NCBI GenBank assembly: GCA_026770615.1
Contig: MU631368.1
Location: 166,013-182,377, forward strand
From: Pavlovales sp. CCMP2436
Taxonomy: Eukaryota > Haptophyta > Pavlovophyceae > Pavlovales
Direction of reading: 5' to 3'
Length of the DNA: 16,365 bases
This document shows positions 13,622-16,365 of the stretch, piece after piece; the stretch's first letter is position 1; the number at the start of each line of letters is the position of its first letter. The notes under the pieces were generated by a model. The model made no database searches. It saw nothing but the letters and a program-made list of their open reading frames with translations, and was not told the origin of the DNA. Both the position numbers and the translations under genes were made by a program.

Positions 13622-14181
13622 TTAGGCGGCGATGGGCGCGCAGTCCATCGGGCACATCTTTTCGTTTTTGTGGAAGGAGCCGAAAAGAAGGCGCCTCGTG
13701 TCGTCCATGGGGGGCGCGGGCATGCAGTCTATATATTAATATAATATAATATTGCTATATATTAATATGATATTACAGGTGGGAGCGCTGAGGGCACTGA
13801 TAAGCCTGAGCTGGAAGAGTGCTTTGGCGGATTGGCTGTAGAGTCTAGCACTCGACGCGTGTGCGGGGGTATGCGCGGCGGCTCCTACCCTCTCCACAGT
13901 GGCACGAGCCGCCCACGCCGTTGAGGCTCGTCTTGACAACCTGGAGTATTCGACAATACACGTTTTTTTGGGGTCAGAGCACCTTTTTGGGGTCAAGAAT
14001 TTGGGGGTCTTTCATATAATAGCTGACCCCAGTAACACATTTGACCCCAAAGCCCGAATAGACGAAAACTTACCGTGTACTCGAGATCCGCCTGAGTATT
14101 AGTCCCACTAATGGAGTCCGCAAAGTACGCGCCCAATGTAACTTCGAAGCGTGCGTTGGCAACGTAGATGTCCGAACCCAC
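13622..14181 (-). CDS. 3' part of an unrecognised spliced host gene
   Basis: Three exons join in phase. Exon a, 14181-14074 (36 codons), follows a C-rich tract and CCAACCAG and ends ACG|GTAAGT; it encodes VGSDIYVANARFEVTLGAYF and continues to NTQADLEYT. Exon b, 13940-13889, follows CTCCAG and ends GAGG|GTAGGA; it encodes VVKTSLNGVGGSCHCGE. Exon c, 13728-13622, follows ATATATAG; it encodes CMPAPPMDDTRRLLFGSF and ends KMCPMDCAPIAA before TAA. Phases are 0 then 1, consistent at both joins. The C-terminus is Cys-rich (C-x-C, then single Cys). No family is recognised. An upstream coding-like segment is at 14541-14413, but its phase does not join directly, so at least one exon is missing from this model. 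Confidence 0.5.
13953..14055. repeat. Inverted repeat of paired TGGGGTCA boxes in an intron
   Basis: The plus strand has TTTTTTTGGGGTCAGAGCAC, CTTTTTGGGGTCA, and later CTGACCCCAG and TTTGACCCCAAAG. Each arm carries two TGGGGTCA boxes 18-19 bp apart, facing each other across a spacer of about 40 bp. The structure lies wholly within the intron between exons a and b of the minus-strand gene (14073-13941). Confidence 0.7.
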
Positions 14182-14264
14182 CTGGTTGGGGGGTACGATC
14201 AGTGGGGGGAAGGGAGGGGGGGGAGACAGTCAGTGGAGGGGGTCCAAGGATAGCAATCGGACTC

Positions 14265-14334
14265 TCAATAGATTCCAATCTATTGAATGCCTGGTTATTA
14301 TATATATATAAACATATATATATATATATCATAC

Positions 14335-14380
<46 letters not shown>

Positions 14381-14406
14381 TACACACACACACACATATA
14401 TATATG
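14265..14406. repeat. Perfect palindrome followed by TA/CA microsatellite
   Basis: TCAATAGATT-CC-AATCTATTGA (14265-14286) is a perfect 10-bp-arm inverted repeat. It is followed by TA repeats (about 14300-14368), CA repeats (14369-14394) and TA again. It is non-coding and probably intronic relative to the flanking minus-strand exons. Confidence 0.9.
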
Positions 14407-14412
14407 TATTAC

Positions 14413-14541
14413 CAATGGACTCGCTTGCTTGCGCACTGTCGGGCGGCCCCGCGTTGCGCAGCGACTTCAGCACTTTGTTTTTGGCTTCCTCATCATCCAC
14501 CACTTCTACCAGCTCTCCACCTCGGCGTAGCGCGTAGGAGC
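14413..14541 (-). CDS. Candidate internal exon of the same host gene
   Basis: It is bounded by an acceptor (ATCTAACGCAG|GC) and a donor (CCATTG|GTAATA). The only open frame reads SYALRRGGELVEVVDDEEAK, then NKVLKSLRNAGPPDSAQASES, which is acidic then basic and coding-like. It requires one base from the previous exon and donates one base, which does not fit the phase-0 start of 14181, so either an exon between them is missed or this belongs to another transcript. A further coding-like stretch with a similar look (LSERPAVPRGTRYSYLRLGF) ends near 14740 on the same strand. Confidence 0.35.
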
Positions 14542-14835
14542 CTGCGTTAGATCAGCCTGACTTGAACTTGAAACGTACCGCCAGCCCAAACCCCCCTACA
14601 TTAATATATTTGTCCTGCGTAATTCCCGCAACTGCTCTATGTCAAACACAGCCACTGCCCTGCGTGACATCCATCACTGCACTATGTGACACCTATATCG
14701 CCCCAAACGCTGACCCCTTTGTTACGCTAATCCGTGCCCTGTTCACCACTTGCCACACCCATCGAACCCCAGGCGCAGGTAGGAGTAGCGCGTGCCACGA
14801 GGCACGGCAGGACGCTCACTGAGCGCTATGTCCAG

Positions 14836-15009
14836 GTTTGTTTTTGCTGTTTTGTTGTTGTTGTTGAAGTAAAAGTTCTTTTAACGTCCTCCGACTTGCA
14901 GCCAGAAGGCGTACGTGCATGGCATGTAAGAGCCAGCGCATCGGTCGTCTCATGCGCTATCTGACTCCCCGCGTCGTCACTCCGCCACGAACCTTGCGTG
15001 TCGTCGCAT
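14836..15009 (-). repeat. Dispersed repeat, copy B
   Basis: Second copy of the repeat at 12844-12990. On the minus strand it contains an open frame from ATG at about 14974 (MRRPMRWLLHAM, then HVRLLAASRRTLKELLL) that runs into a CAA (Gln) microsatellite where copy A has an A-run. Different A-rich tails on the two copies suggest retroposition; the conserved reading frame suggests coding ancestry. Confidence 0.75.
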
Positions 15010-15024
15010 GTTTGCCACTGGTTC

Positions 15025-15240
15025 AGGGCGCCCGCTTTATGCCCCAGGCCAAGGGTGTAAGGGCTGACAACTCAGGCTTTCCTTTATTTCGACCGTGTCG
15101 TCAGATTTTTTGACGCTTGATCGGGGTCTTCCTTATAATTAATTATAAGGACGTCTATTTTATTGGGTGCTCAAAGCTTTATGCCTGAGTTGCTAGCCCT
15201 TACACCCTTGCTCAGGCTACGGGCGCCCGCCCTTTGGTTA
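15025..15240. mobile_element. Foldback element with palindromic centre
   Basis: The left arm AAGGGTGTAAGGGCTGACAA (from 15049) is matched by the inverted right arm CCTGAGTTGCTAGCCCTTAC (from 15183), with two mismatches over 27 bp and further similarity outward (GGGCGCCCGC on both sides). Near the centre is CTTATAATTAATTATAAG (about 15132-15149), a perfect palindrome. No protein is encoded. It is MITE- or foldback-like. Confidence 0.65.
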
Positions 15241-15382
15241 AGTCGGTTTGGCCCTGCAGGCTCTCTAAGTAACCAGGCTCAGGGGCGGCGGTATCTGTGT
15301 GCTCGGGGAGTGGTCCTGGACATGTCCGGGAGACCATCTACGGGGACAGACGTCCTAATCAGAAATCAGTTTCCTTTGCTAT

Positions 15383-15900
15383 ATGCCTCAGGCTACGGGC
15401 GCAGAGTGGTCGGATGGAGAGGTTCACTGAAACTTTTGCTCAATATGCTAAGAAACTCCTGTCCGCATACATGCAACCTTTAAACATCCCTGTCATACCT
15501 CTTCCCCCCCCCTTCCCCCCGCCCGCTTTATGCCTCAGGTTCAGGGCGCAGAGCGGTCGGATGGAGAGGAGTATTGAATAACAGAGTTTTATGTAAAACC
15601 TGAAAACTGTATTCACAGGGTACATCACGCATCGACGAATCGTGCAATGCCGGAAACCAACCCCCTCTATACCCCTGATATGCCTCAGGCTACGGGCGCA
15701 GAGTGGTCGGATGGCGAGGACTCTTTGCCCGATTTGCTATGAAACTCCTGTCCGCATACATACGACCTTAACACATCCCTGTTATATCCCCCCCCCTCAC
15801 CCCCATTTCCCCTCGCCCGCTTTATGCCGTAGGCTATGGGCGCAGAGTGGTCTCATGGCGAGGACTCTTTGCCCGATTTATTAAGAAACTCCGGTTCTGA
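15383..15900 (+). repeat. Tandem array of units about 147 bp long
   Basis: ATGCC[T/G][C/T]AGG begins at 15383, 15530, 15680 and 15824 (periods 147, 150 and 144 bp). Each unit has GGGCGCAGAG[T/C]GGTC..ATGG, and several share GAAACTCCTGTCCGCATACA and a C-rich tract followed by GCCCGCTTT before the next ATG. Three units open with a frame such as MPQATGAEWSDGE that then stops; the last has an early stop but a longer frame. Confidence 0.85.
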
Positions 15901-16075
15901 GTCTGATGAGGGAACCGAGTGGGCCACTGGCAACGGCAGCACGTCGTGGGCACGCCGCCTCCCCGCGCGTGCGCGGCCAGGTGCGCACGCGGCTACTACC
16001 CCGCTGGAGCCGCTGGAACCGCAGGCACATCGCGGAGTGAGACATGGGCATTTTTGGCCATGCCCGCCAGTGTGA
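15836..16075 (+). pseudogene. Acidic N-terminal fragment, possible transposon protein
   Basis: The last array unit reads, after an in-frame TAG three codons from its first ATG, MGAEWSHGEDSLPDLLRNSG followed by SESDEGTEWATG and an Arg/Ala/Pro-rich tail to a TGA at 16073-16075. The acidic Ser/Glu/Asp-rich start resembles N-termini of some transposases, but no catalytic domain is present, so this is a guess from style only. The upstream array units hold partial copies of the same peptide. From 16076 to 16245 nothing else is recognisable. Confidence 0.35.
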
Positions 16076-16245
16076 CGCTCACGCGGACTGGGACGAGAGG
16101 GAGGCTCGCGGGCACGTCGATCGGGACTTGGCCTCGTACGCGCTTGTGTCTCGAATACCTTGTCCGTTGCGCCATTGTTCGAATAAAAATGAAATGATCA
16201 TAAAAGTGACTAATTACGCTAGAGGCAGGACTCTTATATATACGT

Positions 16246-16298
16246 ATGCATTTTTTGTTTGGAGACCAGCTTGAGTTTTGGCTGGCCGGGCTGGCATG
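16246..16298 (+). CDS. Possible short exon before a strong splice donor
   Basis: The ATG at 16246 opens MHFLFGDQLEFWLAGLA and meets ATG|GTGAGTAAG at 16298/16299, a near-consensus 5' splice site. A TATATATAC tract lies about 10 nt upstream. The following 65 bp are C-rich to the window end, so no acceptor can be examined. Weak evidence. Confidence 0.25.
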
Positions 16299-16315
16299 GT
16301 GAGTAAGTGCTAAGG

Positions 16316-16365
16316 CACCCCCCCCTCCCCTCCCCCCCCTCCCCAACCCACCCCCCCCACCCCCC
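16316..16365. repeat. C-rich low-complexity tract
   Basis: Poly-C interrupted by T, A and CAAC runs to the end of the window. The longest C run is 8. Confidence 0.9.

Noticed and set aside
13632..13739. Plus-strand 35-codon frame resembling the start of an ARF/ARL GTPase (IFSFLWKEPKRRRL)
   Set aside because: The P-loop lacks its Lys and Thr, no further GTPase exons follow, and the opposite strand carries a phase-consistent last exon.

Overview
The window looks like nuclear DNA of a GC-rich unicellular alga (a haptophyte is my guess) carrying a block of viral genes. About 10 kb of tightly packed, intronless, GC-rich genes (roughly 590-10,100) is followed by a host-style gene with introns and about 4 kb of repeat-rich, AT/GC-mixed host DNA. 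TA/CA microsatellites lie at the left edge and again near 14.3 kb.

Viral block (590 to about 10,100). The anchor is a clear homologue of the nucleocytoviricot late transcription factor VLTF-3 (4145-5248). Around it are a putative single-jelly-roll (penton-like) capsid protein (6106-6894), a long fibre-like protein ending in a discoidin/F5-8C domain (8432-10324), a membrane-anchored Cys-rich protein divergent from it (6943-8370), several small membrane proteins (2113-2400, 3719-4045, 5139-5516, 5586-5813, the last with an IQ-like motif) and small proteins of unknown role. Many start codons have the same upstream signal: a T-tract running into a G/C-rich block, 15-25 nt before the ATG. This is a probable viral promoter and supports one transcription programme. 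I see no major capsid protein, packaging ATPase or replication gene, so this is a partial or decayed copy, or the rest lies outside. VLTF-3 plus a small compact genome suits the mriyavirus / algal endemic-virus group or a related polinton-like virus; that placement is inference. Three GC-hairpin repeats around an AT-rich palindrome (2993-3240) form the main non-coding structure of the block.

Junction and host part. A minus-strand exostosin (GT47) glycosyltransferase gene (12289 down to 10176) can be assembled from about five exons with matching phases; its last exon overlaps the 3' tail of the viral fibre gene antisense. Its first intron is 99 bp and flanked by a 10-bp direct repeat, as introner-type insertions are. 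From 12.3 to 16.4 kb there are two copies of a dispersed repeat containing a short ORF, a TATA-containing tandem repeat, a probable unrecognised minus-strand multi-exon gene (13,622-14,181, perhaps to 14.8 kb), a foldback element, and an array of units about 147 bp long, each restarting the same short acidic N-terminal peptide.
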